From: Parundibacterium terreum
Lineage (GTDB): Bacteria; Pseudomonadota; Gammaproteobacteria; Burkholderiales; Burkholderiaceae_D
DNA: 64,000 nt
Direction of reading: 5' to 3'
Assembly: GCF_014636315.1 (NCBI RefSeq)
Contig: NZ_BMED01000001.1
Span: forward strand, 1,431,941 to 1,495,940
Under the pieces are notes generated by a model. It searched no databases. It was given only the letters and a program-made list of their open reading frames with translations, and had not been told where the DNA came from. Shown in pieces: positions 7,262 through 15,484 of the stretch. Within the stretch, counting starts at the first letter, position 1, and every line of letters starts with the position of its first letter. A program made the position numbers and the translations under genes.

Positions 7262-10159
7262 ATGAGTATCAAGACCCGCATTACTTTGCTGGTTGTTGCT
7301 ATCGTATTTTCTACCGCTTTCGCCATCACTTCCGCTTCGCAGTACGTGTTGAAGGAAGGGATGAAAGAAACCATCAATGCAGAGCAATTTGCGCGGCTCA
7401 GCAATATTGCAAACGCGATCGATCAGAAATTTCACAGCCGCCAGATTTTGCTGGAAACATTCGCCCAGGCCATCCCGGCAGAAAAGCTGCGCCATCCGGA
7501 GCAATTGCAGGCTTACCTTGCTAGCTTCACGACGCTGAAGGATGCGTTCGACAACGTTGCGCTACTTGATCTGAATGGCTTACTTGTCGCCAACTACAAT
7601 CGGCAAACCCCTGTGGGCAAAATCAATCTGGCCGACCGCAGTTATTTTATCGATGCGATAAAAAACGATGCCGCAACCATCTCCCAGCCTTTAGCGAACC
7701 GCATCAACGGCAAACCGCAGGTAGTAATGAGTCAGCCGGTACATGATAAAAGCGGAGCAATTGCTTACGTACTTACCGGTGCCATCGATTTGCATGAACC
7801 CAATTTCCTGGGCGAATTTGCCAACCTGAAGTTCGGCAAGAGCGGTTATATGTTTATCCTCAACACCGATGGCATCGTCGTGGATCATCCGAGAAAAGAC
7901 CGCATTCTGAAGGCCAGCAATGCCGACGGGTTCTCGACGACGGCAGCAGAAAAAGCGCTCAAAGGCTTTGAAGGCAGCACTGAGGCCCTGAACCGTTACG
8001 GTGTATATGGCCTGTACTCGTTCAAGCGGCTGCAGAGCACTAACTGGATACTGGGGGCAATTTTCCCCGCCAGCGAAGCTTTTGCGCCGATTGAGCTGAT
8101 GCAGCGCAAGGCACTGGGAGCTGCATTGATATTGTCTGTGTGCGCCGGCATGCTGGTGTGGTGGGCATCCTGGAGGCAGCTTGAACCTTTGCTGCGCCTG
8201 GCAAGGCATATGAAAATTGTACGCGAAAAGAAAACCTATCTGCCGCTGGGCGGCAGCTTTCATGACGATGAAATAGGCAGCCTCGCCATTGCCTTCGACG
8301 CCCTGATGCGCGACAGGGAGAACGCGATCGCAGAAGCGACGGCCGGCGCCCAGCATATGAACAGTATCCTGGCCCATGCGGGAGATGCTTTCATCAGTAG
8401 CGATGCGCAGGGCCGAGTGACGGAATGGAATCGCCAGGCAGAAGAAACTTTTGGATGGACGCGGGAAGAAGTGCTGGGAAAAATGCTCAGCGATCTGATA
8501 GTACCGTTAAGAATGCGCGAAGCCCACGACCGGGGACTGGCACAGTTTGTCAAAACGGGGCAAGGCGCCATTCTGAACAAGCGCATCGTCGTCAGCGCAA
8601 TGCGCAAGGATGGCAAGGAAATCCCCATAGAGCTGACGATTGCCGGAATCAAGCAGGGGGAACAATACACTTCCAATGCCTTCATCCGCGACATCAGCGA
8701 CAGGCAGCTCAGCGAAAGAAAGCTGGCCGACAGCGAAAAACGCCTGCGCATGATCACCGACAACCTGCCGGCGCTGATTTCCTATGTTGACAATGATCTG
8801 GTCTACCAGTTTGCCAACGGCTATTACCGCACCAGTTTCGGCTTCGACCCGGAAAAAATGATAGGCCGCCCTGTGCTGGATGTGTACGGTGCCGACAACT
8901 TTGCCAAAATTGCGGAACAGTGCGCGCTGGCTTTGCAGGGACGGCGTGTCCATGTTGAGCGTAGCCAATTTGCCAATGGCAAGACCAAGCACCTGGCGGT
9001 TGACTACAATCCCGATTTTGCTGAGGACGGCAGCGTCATCGGCCTGTATGTGATGGGACTGGACATTACCGACCGCAAGGAGGCGGAACTGCGCCAGGCG
9101 GAATCGGAAGAGCGGCTGCGCACATTGGCAGACAACCTGCCGGCACAAATTGCCATTATCGATACCCGGCAACGCTATGTATTTGTGAACCGCCATCTCG
9201 CCAGGGTAACCGGGCTCACTCCCGAGCAGATGGTAGGCATGAGCATGCTGGAAGGACGCGGCGCTGAAATCAACGCTTTTGTGCAGCCTTTCGTTGCCCG
9301 GGTGCTCGCAGGAGAAAAAGTCCGGTTTCAAGGTGAGGTCAGCAAGGACGGCAAAATCTCGCACTATGAATCGACCTTTGTTCCAGCTCAAAACAATGCG
9401 GGCACAGTCATCGGTTTTTATGCAATGACATTTGACATTAGCCATCGCAAGAGAATCGAGACAATGAAGGATGAATTCATCTCCACCGTCAGCCATGAAC
9501 TACGCACGCCGCTCACCTCCATCAATGGCGCATTGGGCCTGCTGACAGCCGGGGTAATGGGAGATTTGCCGCCAAAAGCCAGGGATTTGCTGCTGGTCGG
9601 CCAGCGCAACGTGGAACGGCTGGTGCGCATGATTACCGACATGCTGGATATAGAAAAAATTGAAACGGGCCGCATGACTTTTGATATCGCCACATGTGAT
9701 GTCGCATCTATCATTTTACAGGCGATAGAATCCAGCAAATCCTATGCGGTGCAATACGGTGTCACCATGCACCTGGTCACGGAGCTAGGAAACGCGTTCG
9801 CCAGGCTGGACCATGACAGGTTCTTGCAGGTGCTGATTAATCTGCTATCGAATGCGATCAAATTCTCAGAATCTGACGGCACGGTTGAAGTGGCGCTGAC
9901 GCTGGAAGAGAATTTTATAAGGGTCGCTGTCACCGATCATGGCTGCGGCATACCGCAGCAATTTTACGACAGTATTTTCCAAAAATTTTCCCAGGCAGAC
10001 AGCACCAATAAACGCAAGAAAGGCGGCTCGGGCTTGGGCCTGAGTATTTGCAAGCCTATTATTGAAAAAATGGGCGGACAGATAGGATTCACTTCGGTGC
10101 TTGGAAAAGGCAGCACCTTCTTCGTGCAAATCCCGGCGCTGGTGCTAGAAAACGCCTAG
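7262..10159 (+). CDS. Membrane sensor histidine kinase with Cache, HAMP-like and three PAS domains
   Basis: A 965-residue kinase from ATG 7262; a GTG at 7205 would add 19 residues, and neither start has a strong ribosome-binding site. Order: transmembrane helix 1 (about 5-27), periplasmic double-Cache ligand-binding domain (about 30-275), transmembrane helix 2 (ALGAALILSVCAGMLVWWAS), HAMP-like linker, three PAS modules (the first beginning near HAGDAFISSDAQGRVTEWN), HisKA with phospho-accepting histidine in STVSHELRTPL (about residue 745), and HATPase with N box NLLSNAIKFS, DHGCGIP and GGSGLGLSI. No receiver domain or adjacent response regulator is present, so its partner is elsewhere. Cache domains usually bind small metabolites such as amino or carboxylic acids; the ligand here is unknown. 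Confidence 0.9.
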   Translation: MSIKTRITLLVVAIVFSTAFAITSASQYVLKEGMKETINAEQFARLSNIANAIDQKFHSRQILLETFAQAIPAEKLRHPEQLQAYLASFTTLKDAFDNVALLDLNGLLVANYNRQTPVGKINLADRSYFIDAIKNDAATISQPLANRINGKPQVVMSQPVHDKSGAIAYVLTGAIDLHEPNFLGEFANLKFGKSGYMFILNTDGIVVDHPRKDRILKASNADGFSTTAAEKALKGFEGSTEALNRYGVYGLYSFKRLQSTNWILGAIFPASEAFAPIELMQRKALGAALILSVCAGMLVWWASWRQLEPLLRLARHMKIVREKKTYLPLGGSFHDDEIGSLAIAFDALMRDRENAIAEATAGAQHMNSILAHAGDAFISSDAQGRVTEWNRQAEETFGWTREEVLGKMLSDLIVPLRMREAHDRGLAQFVKTGQGAILNKRIVVSAMRKDGKEIPIELTIAGIKQGEQYTSNAFIRDISDRQLSERKLADSEKRLRMITDNLPALISYVDNDLVYQFANGYYRTSFGFDPEKMIGRPVLDVYGADNFAKIAEQCALALQGRRVHVERSQFANGKTKHLAVDYNPDFAEDGSVIGLYVMGLDITDRKEAELRQAESEERLRTLADNLPAQIAIIDTRQRYVFVNRHLARVTGLTPEQMVGMSMLEGRGAEINAFVQPFVARVLAGEKVRFQGEVSKDGKISHYESTFVPAQNNAGTVIGFYAMTFDISHRKRIETMKDEFISTVSHELRTPLTSINGALGLLTAGVMGDLPPKARDLLLVGQRNVERLVRMITDMLDIEKIETGRMTFDIATCDVASIILQAIESSKSYAVQYGVTMHLVTELGNAFARLDHDRFLQVLINLLSNAIKFSESDGTVEVALTLEENFIRVAVTDHGCGIPQQFYDSIFQKFSQADSTNKRKKGGSGLGLSICKPIIEKMGGQIGFTSVLGKGSTFFVQIPALVLENA

Positions 10160-10200
10160 CCTTCTCGGCTAAGGAAAAAACAAAATCCTGAAGCAACACA

Positions 10201-10656
10201 TCAGCGATGCGGGTGCACGTGCGTATGCCCGGCGTGGATGTATTTGTCTTTCTTCATATCCACCGACACGATATGCACATTGCCGTGCCGGACACCGGTT
10301 TGCGAGATGATGCTGTCGGCGCAAGCGCGCACGTCGTCTATCCTGCCCTTTAGCACCACCGTTTCCAGGCAGTTGTCGTGATCCAGATGCACATGCTGCG
10401 AGGCTACGGCAATATCATGGTGGTCGTGCTGCATTTGCGTCAGGCGGTTGGATAACTGGCGCTCATGGTGATCGTACACATAGCTGACGGTGGCAACGCA
10501 CCATTTGGCCTTGCCGGTGGCCACCTCGGATGCTCCCAGCTCCTTGCGCACCAGGTCGCGAAAAGCTTCGGAGCGGTTCAGATAGCCTTTGCCTTCTACC
10601 AGTTGATCAAATGCATCTGCCAGGTCGTCATCGACCGAAATGGTTAAACGCCGCAT
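10201..10656 (-). CDS. nikR: Nickel-responsive transcriptional regulator NikR
   Basis: 151 residues. The N-terminus is a ribbon-helix-helix DNA-binding domain (MRRLTISVDDDLADAFDQL, then NRSEAFRDLVRKEL). The C-terminal ACT-like domain carries all four ligands of the high-affinity nickel site: H77, H88, H90 and C96, matching E. coli H76, H87, H89 and C95. The protein is longer than the 133-residue E. coli NikR because of a His-rich tail (HAGHTHVHPHR), a possible additional metal-binding extension. With nickel bound, NikR-family proteins tetramerise and block transcription. The gene follows the TonB-receptor gene by 14 bases on the same strand, and two palindromes with the E. coli NikR half-site lie upstream of that operon, suggesting autoregulation. 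Confidence 0.95.
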   Translation of the reverse strand: MRRLTISVDDDLADAFDQLVEGKGYLNRSEAFRDLVRKELGASEVATGKAKWCVATVSYVYDHHERQLSNRLTQMQHDHHDIAVASQHVHLDHDNCLETVVLKGRIDDVRACADSIISQTGVRHGNVHIVSVDMKKDKYIHAGHTHVHPHR

Positions 10657-10670
10657 GGTGCACCTTATGG

Positions 10671-12728
10671 TTAAAAATTGTGGGTAAGCGTCAATCTTAA
10701 AGCGCGCGGTTCCACCGGATGGAAATGAATGTCGTTAGCGCCATCCGCAGTCTCCCCGCGCAAGCGCGACTGATAATAGTAGTCGATGTCGCTGGCCTGC
10801 TTATTGAACAGATTGAAGGCATCCAGCGTCAGCCTGGTCCTGGGTGCAATCTTGTAGCCTATGCGCGCGTAGGCCAGCGTGGTGGACGCAGAACGCACGC
10901 TGCCGTCTTCTATCAGCGGCCGAGGCCCGAAATAGCGCAACTGAACACCGCCATACCAGCGGCCTATATCGGTGACAGTGACGCCGAAAGAGGCCACCTT
11001 GTCCAGGGAACCGGGAATATAGGCGCCGACAGGATCATATTGCGTGTAGCGCGCGCGGGATATCGCCAGATCCAGGTCAAACAGCAGCCAGGGGGCGGCA
11101 ATGTAATGGTTATTCCATTCTATGCCGGTGCGACGGCTGGCGCGGCTGGGCTCGGTTTCGCCCGCATCGCCGACAAACAATAGTTCCGAATCTATATCCA
11201 GCCGCCACAGCGCCAGCGAAGACTGCAGGCCGGGAATGATCTCGGTGCGCACACCGAGCTCTCCACCGCGGGTCTTGACCAGTGGAGTAACCGGGTTGGA
11301 AGCACCGCCATCCGGCAGCCTGGTCTGGGTCGTGCCGCGCGCATCATTGCTGTGGAAACCGGTGCCGTAGTTGATAAAGTATTCGGTCTTGTCCCAGGGG
11401 CCGAAAATCAGCGATAGCTTGGGTGAAACGATATGGTCGCTTACTTTACCTGAATCGCCTGCTACGCTGCTATTGACGTCAAAGCGATAGGCGTCATAGC
11501 GGACACCGGCAACGGTACGCAATTTTGGCAGCCACTGGATGATGTTTTCTGCGTACAGCCCGGCACTACTTTCCTTGACCTCATCCTGGCGTATCGTGGA
11601 AATTCGCTGCTGGGCCAATGTGTTGTAGATACCTACCGGCGAGAGTTTGTCGTAGCGGACCTGCAGGCCTATCCGGTTTTGCATTTCCAGACCGGCCAGT
11701 TGCTTATCCCAGGCCTGGCTCATATTGAAGCCCAGCATGCGGCGGTACTCGCTCTGGTTAAACTGGTCGCCATTAACCGGATCATTCAGGTAATAGGTAA
11801 AATTGCTGAACAGTTCCAGCGCAGACTGCACTGCGTACGCATCAAATTCAAATTGCCCGAGCTGATTGCGCTTATGCAAGGCGTACGACAGGCTATAACG
11901 CGAACTGCGGCCGCCGTCAGTAGGATCAATCGCGCCGTAGCGGTCTATCAATCCCGATTGCACCGCGCGCAGCGGAATCTGGTCGCTGGAGTTCCAGTTA
12001 TTCGTGTAGGCCATTGCCGTAATGTCAAAGCCGTCTTCATGATTGCCCTGGCTATAACGCAGCAGACCACTGTATTTGCGCACGCCTTCCGGATTATCCC
12101 ACGGGCCGTTATTACGGTTCAGTTCCAGCCCATATAACAGCGTGCCGTTGACCGCAGCCAGCGAATTGGCCAGCACTGCGCGCTGATACCCGTAGCTGCC
12201 CAGGGACAGGCTGGCAATGCCTTGCGGCAGGCTATCGACCAGCCGTATATGCGCAGCTCCCGCCGATGCGAAATCTCCCTCGTCGGCAAAATAAGTGCCC
12301 TTCTTGTAGTCGATGCGCTGCACCAGTTCCGGCAGCAGGAAATTAAGGTCGGAATAACCTTGTCCATGTGCGTGGCTGCGCATATTCACCGGCATGCCAT
12401 CCACATAGGTCGCAAAGTCGGTGCCGTGATCCAGATTGGTGCCGCGCAAGAAATATTGATTGGCCTTGCCGTCGCCGCTGTGCTGGGTGACAATCATGCC
12501 GGGCACGAATTCCAGCAATTCGCCGGTGCGCAAGGCTGGCCGGTTGACTATCAGATTGGACGTGACAGATCCCTGGCTGGCCGCGTCCGATGTACCTACG
12601 GAATTATTGTAGTTGCCGACTATCGTTACGGTCTCCACAGGAGCCTCCTCCGCCCAGCCCGCCTGCACGCAGCAGATCATCACAGCCGCGGCAATTGCAA
12701 TGGAAAGTTTCTTCCAGCTCGACCGCAT
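10671..12728 (-). CDS. TonB-dependent outer-membrane receptor, probable nickel-complex importer
   Basis: 685 residues: an N-terminal signal peptide (hydrophobic stretch ending near CVQAGWAEE), a TonB-box-like segment (VETVTIVG), a plug domain (about 45-160, including FLRGTNLDHGTDFATYVDGMPV) and a 22-strand-type barrel ending in the C-terminal phenylalanine motif LRLTLTHNF that BAM recognises. The plug has a histidine-bearing loop (MRSHAHGQGY) and the tail contains DIHFHPVEPR. TonB receptors take up metal chelates using energy from TonB/ExbBD. Being first in an operon with nikR, behind two NikR-like operators, points to nickel or a nickel-chelate as substrate; receptors of this kind have been predicted as NikR targets in comparative genomics. 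Substrate assignment is inference from context. Confidence 0.85.
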   Translation of the reverse strand: MRSSWKKLSIAIAAAVMICCVQAGWAEEAPVETVTIVGNYNNSVGTSDAASQGSVTSNLIVNRPALRTGELLEFVPGMIVTQHSGDGKANQYFLRGTNLDHGTDFATYVDGMPVNMRSHAHGQGYSDLNFLLPELVQRIDYKKGTYFADEGDFASAGAAHIRLVDSLPQGIASLSLGSYGYQRAVLANSLAAVNGTLLYGLELNRNNGPWDNPEGVRKYSGLLRYSQGNHEDGFDITAMAYTNNWNSSDQIPLRAVQSGLIDRYGAIDPTDGGRSSRYSLSYALHKRNQLGQFEFDAYAVQSALELFSNFTYYLNDPVNGDQFNQSEYRRMLGFNMSQAWDKQLAGLEMQNRIGLQVRYDKLSPVGIYNTLAQQRISTIRQDEVKESSAGLYAENIIQWLPKLRTVAGVRYDAYRFDVNSSVAGDSGKVSDHIVSPKLSLIFGPWDKTEYFINYGTGFHSNDARGTTQTRLPDGGASNPVTPLVKTRGGELGVRTEIIPGLQSSLALWRLDIDSELLFVGDAGETEPSRASRRTGIEWNNHYIAAPWLLFDLDLAISRARYTQYDPVGAYIPGSLDKVASFGVTVTDIGRWYGGVQLRYFGPRPLIEDGSVRSASTTLAYARIGYKIAPRTRLTLDAFNLFNKQASDIDYYYQSRLRGETADGANDIHFHPVEPRALRLTLTHNF

Positions 12729-12759
12729 AGTTTCCCCGAATTAATATTTTATTTAGCAT

Positions 12760-12786
12760 GTATGAAGAATATTTAAATTTTCATAC
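12760..12786. promoter_or_regulatory. NikR-like operator 1 (GTATGA-N15-TCATAC)
   Basis: A perfect inverted repeat, GTATGAA-N13-TTCATAC, lies 32-58 bases upstream of the TonB-receptor start. Its half-sites GTATGA/TCATAC are those of the E. coli NikR operator, which has a spacer of 16; here it is 15. The AT-rich centre fits a site overlapping the promoter of the receptor-nikR operon. Confidence 0.7.
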
Positions 12787-12845
12787 TCGCAACCGCATTA
12801 GCAAGAAACAGACCTGCCGCTCTAGAGCGTGCGGCACGAAACCCC

Positions 12846-12872
12846 GTATGAGGCTTTCTACTTAACTCATAC
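12846..12872. promoter_or_regulatory. NikR-like operator 2 (GTATGA-N15-TCATAC)
   Basis: A second inverted repeat with the same half-sites and the same 15-base spacer, extended to CGTATGAG and CTCATACG at 12845-12852 and 12866-12873. It begins 86 bases from operator 1, close to eight helical turns. Its inner spacer differs in sequence from that of operator 1, so the shared half-sites and spacing are unlikely to be a simple duplication. Confidence 0.65.
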
Positions 12873-13135
12873 GCAAAGGACGGCAGTTCAGATTCAACAT
12901 GGAATGATTTTTTTGCGCCAGGCGCTTGGATCCCAGGATGCGGGAAATAAAATCCCCGGCAATGCCATGGCGGTATCGCACTGTATTGCAGAGGAAGGTA
13001 CTCCAGAATTGTTTCCTTCTGAAATACCTGCCTGCAAATTCAGGATAAAGGGCGTTCTTGCGAAATGGCCGCCGCCCGTCGAGGTAAGGCGACCACGCCT
13101 GCATACTCGGCAAGCGCATAATGAGCTAGCTGGAC
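12873..13135. other. Non-coding gap, nothing recognised
   Basis: Between NikR-like operator 2 and the end of the heavy-metal sensor kinase gene I see no gene with credible coding character, and no clear terminator. Short overlapping frames exist on both strands but lack ribosome-binding sites and recognisable sequence. Confidence 0.4.
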
Positions 13136-14533
13136 TTAGCTGGGCTTGGCTGAGGCTGGCTGGGAGTCGTTGGGAAAAAGCACAGAAAACACCGTGCCCT
13201 TGCCGTCGGCGCCGGCCGCCAGCTTGATTTCTGCGCCATGGTCCTTGGCGATATCTCGCACGATGGAAAGACCAAGGCCACTGCCCGTGGTCTTGTCGCT
13301 GATGCGGTAAAACCGGTTGAAGATCAGTTCCTGCTCGGACGCGGCGATGCCGGGGCCGGAGTCCTCCACGATCAGCGTCACCCGCCCGCCCTCTTGCCGG
13401 CAACTGACTGTCACGCTGGCTTGTGGTGGCGAATAGCGGATCGCATTGTCGATCAGATTGTCTATCATATCGCGCAGCAGGAAACGGTTGCCGGTGACCT
13501 CGCTGGTGTGCAGGTCGAAGCCCAGGTCGATATTCTTTTTGTCGGCCTCTTCAATGAAATGCTGCACCGATTCTTCCACCAGCTTGTTCAGTTCCACCTG
13601 CTCCAGATGGGTTTGTTCAAACTGGCTGGATTCAGCTCGCGCCAGCGACAGGAACTGGTTGGTCTGCCGTATCAGCCTCTCTGTGGACGACATCATCAGC
13701 TGAATGGAATGACTGGTTTCTGCCTCTGTAGCATAGCGCTGCTGCAACCACTCTATCTGCATCTTCAGACCGGCCAGCGGTGTACGCAACTGATGCGCAA
13801 TATCGGCGACGAAGTCCCTTTGCGCAGCGGCACCAACCTGTACCCGCCCGAGCAGATCATTCAGCGCATTGACAACGGGGCGCAATTCCAGTGCCAGGAA
13901 ATCAGGCGCAATCAAAGACAGGTCGTTGTAATTGCGGGAATCCAGCGCCGCCTGCATTTTTTTAAGAGGATGCAAGCCGCGGGAAACCGCCAGCCAGACT
14001 ATCGCCATGGACATCAGTGCGAGCAAGCCTTCCAGCACCAGCAGCGCAGCGACAATTTCAGAACGTATCTGGTGCCGCCGCCTCAGCGTTTCTGCAACGC
14101 CTATCGACACAGGTTCCGAACCTATCATCGTCTTCAGCGTGATCACACGTATACCGCCGCTGCGCATCATGCCGTCATACGCGGTCGGGTAATCCAGCTT
14201 GTCGCTGGTTTTCAGCGAAGGGAAATCGCCATCGCCTGCGATGGTTTTTCCGGTGTTGTCACGTACGACAAAATAGATGGGGTCAAAATGGCCCACACGC
14301 AATACCTGCTCGGCCTGCGGCGGCAGATCTATCATGACCTGCCCATTGGTTTGTTTCAATCGCGGCACTACCGCCCAGGCGGTATCGGTCAGGCCTTCAT
14401 CAAACGCATTATTCGCCGGCTCCCAGGCCATGCGGTAGATCAGCACTGCGGCGATCACATTGATGATCAGGAGCGGCAGGATCAGCCATTTCAGCAGGCT
14501 GAGGCGTATGCTGGTCGTCATGGGTATGCTCAT
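13136..14533 (-). CDS. Sensor histidine kinase of a heavy-metal/QseC-TctE-type two-component system
   Basis: 465 residues from the ATG at 14533, chosen because a strong GGAGG ribosome-binding site lies 5-10 bases upstream and the start falls 16 bases after the regulator's stop. Two transmembrane helices (about 14-36 and 160-185) flank a periplasmic sensor domain of about 125 residues. A HAMP-like segment follows, then HisKA with the phospho-histidine in ADIAHQLRTPLAGL, and a HATPase with N box DNLIDNAIRYS, DSGPGIA and GSGLGLSIV. Domain layout matches the TctE/QseC group. It is co-transcribed with the response regulator upstream and divergent from the CzcBAC operon, so it probably senses a periplasmic metal and controls efflux (inference). 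Confidence 0.9.
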   Translation of the reverse strand: MSIPMTTSIRLSLLKWLILPLLIINVIAAVLIYRMAWEPANNAFDEGLTDTAWAVVPRLKQTNGQVMIDLPPQAEQVLRVGHFDPIYFVVRDNTGKTIAGDGDFPSLKTSDKLDYPTAYDGMMRSGGIRVITLKTMIGSEPVSIGVAETLRRRHQIRSEIVAALLVLEGLLALMSMAIVWLAVSRGLHPLKKMQAALDSRNYNDLSLIAPDFLALELRPVVNALNDLLGRVQVGAAAQRDFVADIAHQLRTPLAGLKMQIEWLQQRYATEAETSHSIQLMMSSTERLIRQTNQFLSLARAESSQFEQTHLEQVELNKLVEESVQHFIEEADKKNIDLGFDLHTSEVTGNRFLLRDMIDNLIDNAIRYSPPQASVTVSCRQEGGRVTLIVEDSGPGIAASEQELIFNRFYRISDKTTGSGLGLSIVRDIAKDHGAEIKLAAGADGKGTVFSVLFPNDSQPASAKPS

Positions 14534-14549
14534 GTATGCACCCTCCCCC

Positions 14550-15218
14550 TCATTCGCCGGTCTTTTCCAGCATGTAACCGAAGCCGCGTATCGTGCGTAT
14601 GGTAATACCGGCGTCGGCAATCTTGATGCGTATGCGCGAGACGTAGACCTCTACCGCGTTCAGCGTAATATCCTCGCCCCAAGGCAGGATGGCATCAATG
14701 ATCTGCTGCTTGGAAACCACACGAGAAACCTGCTGCATCAGGTATTCCAGCACCGCCCATTCACGCACTGACAGCTCTATAGGCTGGTCGTTGACCCTGG
14801 CGCGCTTGGAAGTCTGGTCCAGCGACAGGCCGGCCAGTTGCAGCTTGACGGTTTCCGGTGCACTGCGGCGCACCAGCGCCTTGATGCGCGCCACCAGCTC
14901 AGGCGTGGCAAAAGGCTTCACCAGATAATCGTCCGCACCCAGTTCCAGCCCATGCACGCGGTCCTGAATGGAGTCGCGCGCGGTGAGCAGCAAGACGGGC
15001 AACTGGCTGCCCTGGCTGCGCAAGCGCCGTATCACTTCAAAGCCGTCTATTCCGGGCAGGCCTATATCCAGCACCATCACCGAAATTTCAGAGCGCTGCA
15101 GCGCCGACAAGGCATCGCTGCCGTTATTGACGACATCGACCACCATGCCTTGTGCTTTCAAATTTCGCGTGACGCCATCCGCAATGATGGAATCATCTTC
15201 TACCAGGAGGACATGCAT
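14550..15218 (-). CDS. OmpR-family response regulator, likely controls the adjacent RND efflux operon
   Basis: 222 residues from ATG 15218, where the receiver domain begins immediately (MHVLLVEDDSIIADG); upstream in-frame codons add non-homologous sequence. The receiver has the acidic pocket, phospho-acceptor aspartate in VMVLDIGLPGIDGF, T in LLLTARD and K in DYLVKPF. The C-terminal half is a winged helix of the OmpR/PhoB type (ELSVREWAVLEYLM through VEVYVSRIRIKI and TIRGFGYML). It is the first gene of a two-gene operon with the sensor kinase and is divergent from czcB. TctD/QseB- and CzcR-like regulators bind tandem repeats, and an 11-bp-spaced TTGTCAG repeat is present in the shared intergenic region. 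Confidence 0.92.
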   Translation of the reverse strand: MHVLLVEDDSIIADGVTRNLKAQGMVVDVVNNGSDALSALQRSEISVMVLDIGLPGIDGFEVIRRLRSQGSQLPVLLLTARDSIQDRVHGLELGADDYLVKPFATPELVARIKALVRRSAPETVKLQLAGLSLDQTSKRARVNDQPIELSVREWAVLEYLMQQVSRVVSKQQIIDAILPWGEDITLNAVEVYVSRIRIKIADAGITIRTIRGFGYMLEKTGE

Positions 15219-15364
15219 AGGAAATCCATATTTTTCGTGTGAGACATGATCTGAGGCGCACGGCGACATGACCGAATGATGACATTTTACCTCTTTGATA
15301 CGGGGCAACAGGGCTATTTATCATCTGAAAACTTTTGCCACCTTCTTTCACCTTCTTTCACCCC

Positions 15365-15382
15365 TTGTCAGGGTTTTGTCAG
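15365..15382. promoter_or_regulatory. Direct repeat, probable response-regulator binding box
   Basis: TTGTCAG occurs at 15365-15371 and again at 15376-15382, exactly 11 bp apart on the same helix face, as expected of OmpR/PhoB-family sites. It lies 103-120 bases before czcB and 147 bases before the divergent regulator gene. A second tandem motif, ACCTTCTTTC repeated, precedes it near 15339-15358. Confidence 0.45.
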
Positions 15383-15484
15383 CGTCCCGTCATGTTGACG
15401 ACAGATAGGCTTGCTATTCTCAGCCAAAATTTTGAAACCACGCACCCGCATTGATAGCACGGGCTGCAGGACACCGAGGTTGAG

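Noticed and set aside
12829..13227. A 132-codon forward frame over the NikR operator region.
   Set aside because: It overlaps the end of the sensor kinase gene, has no ribosome-binding site, and covers an operator-like palindrome.
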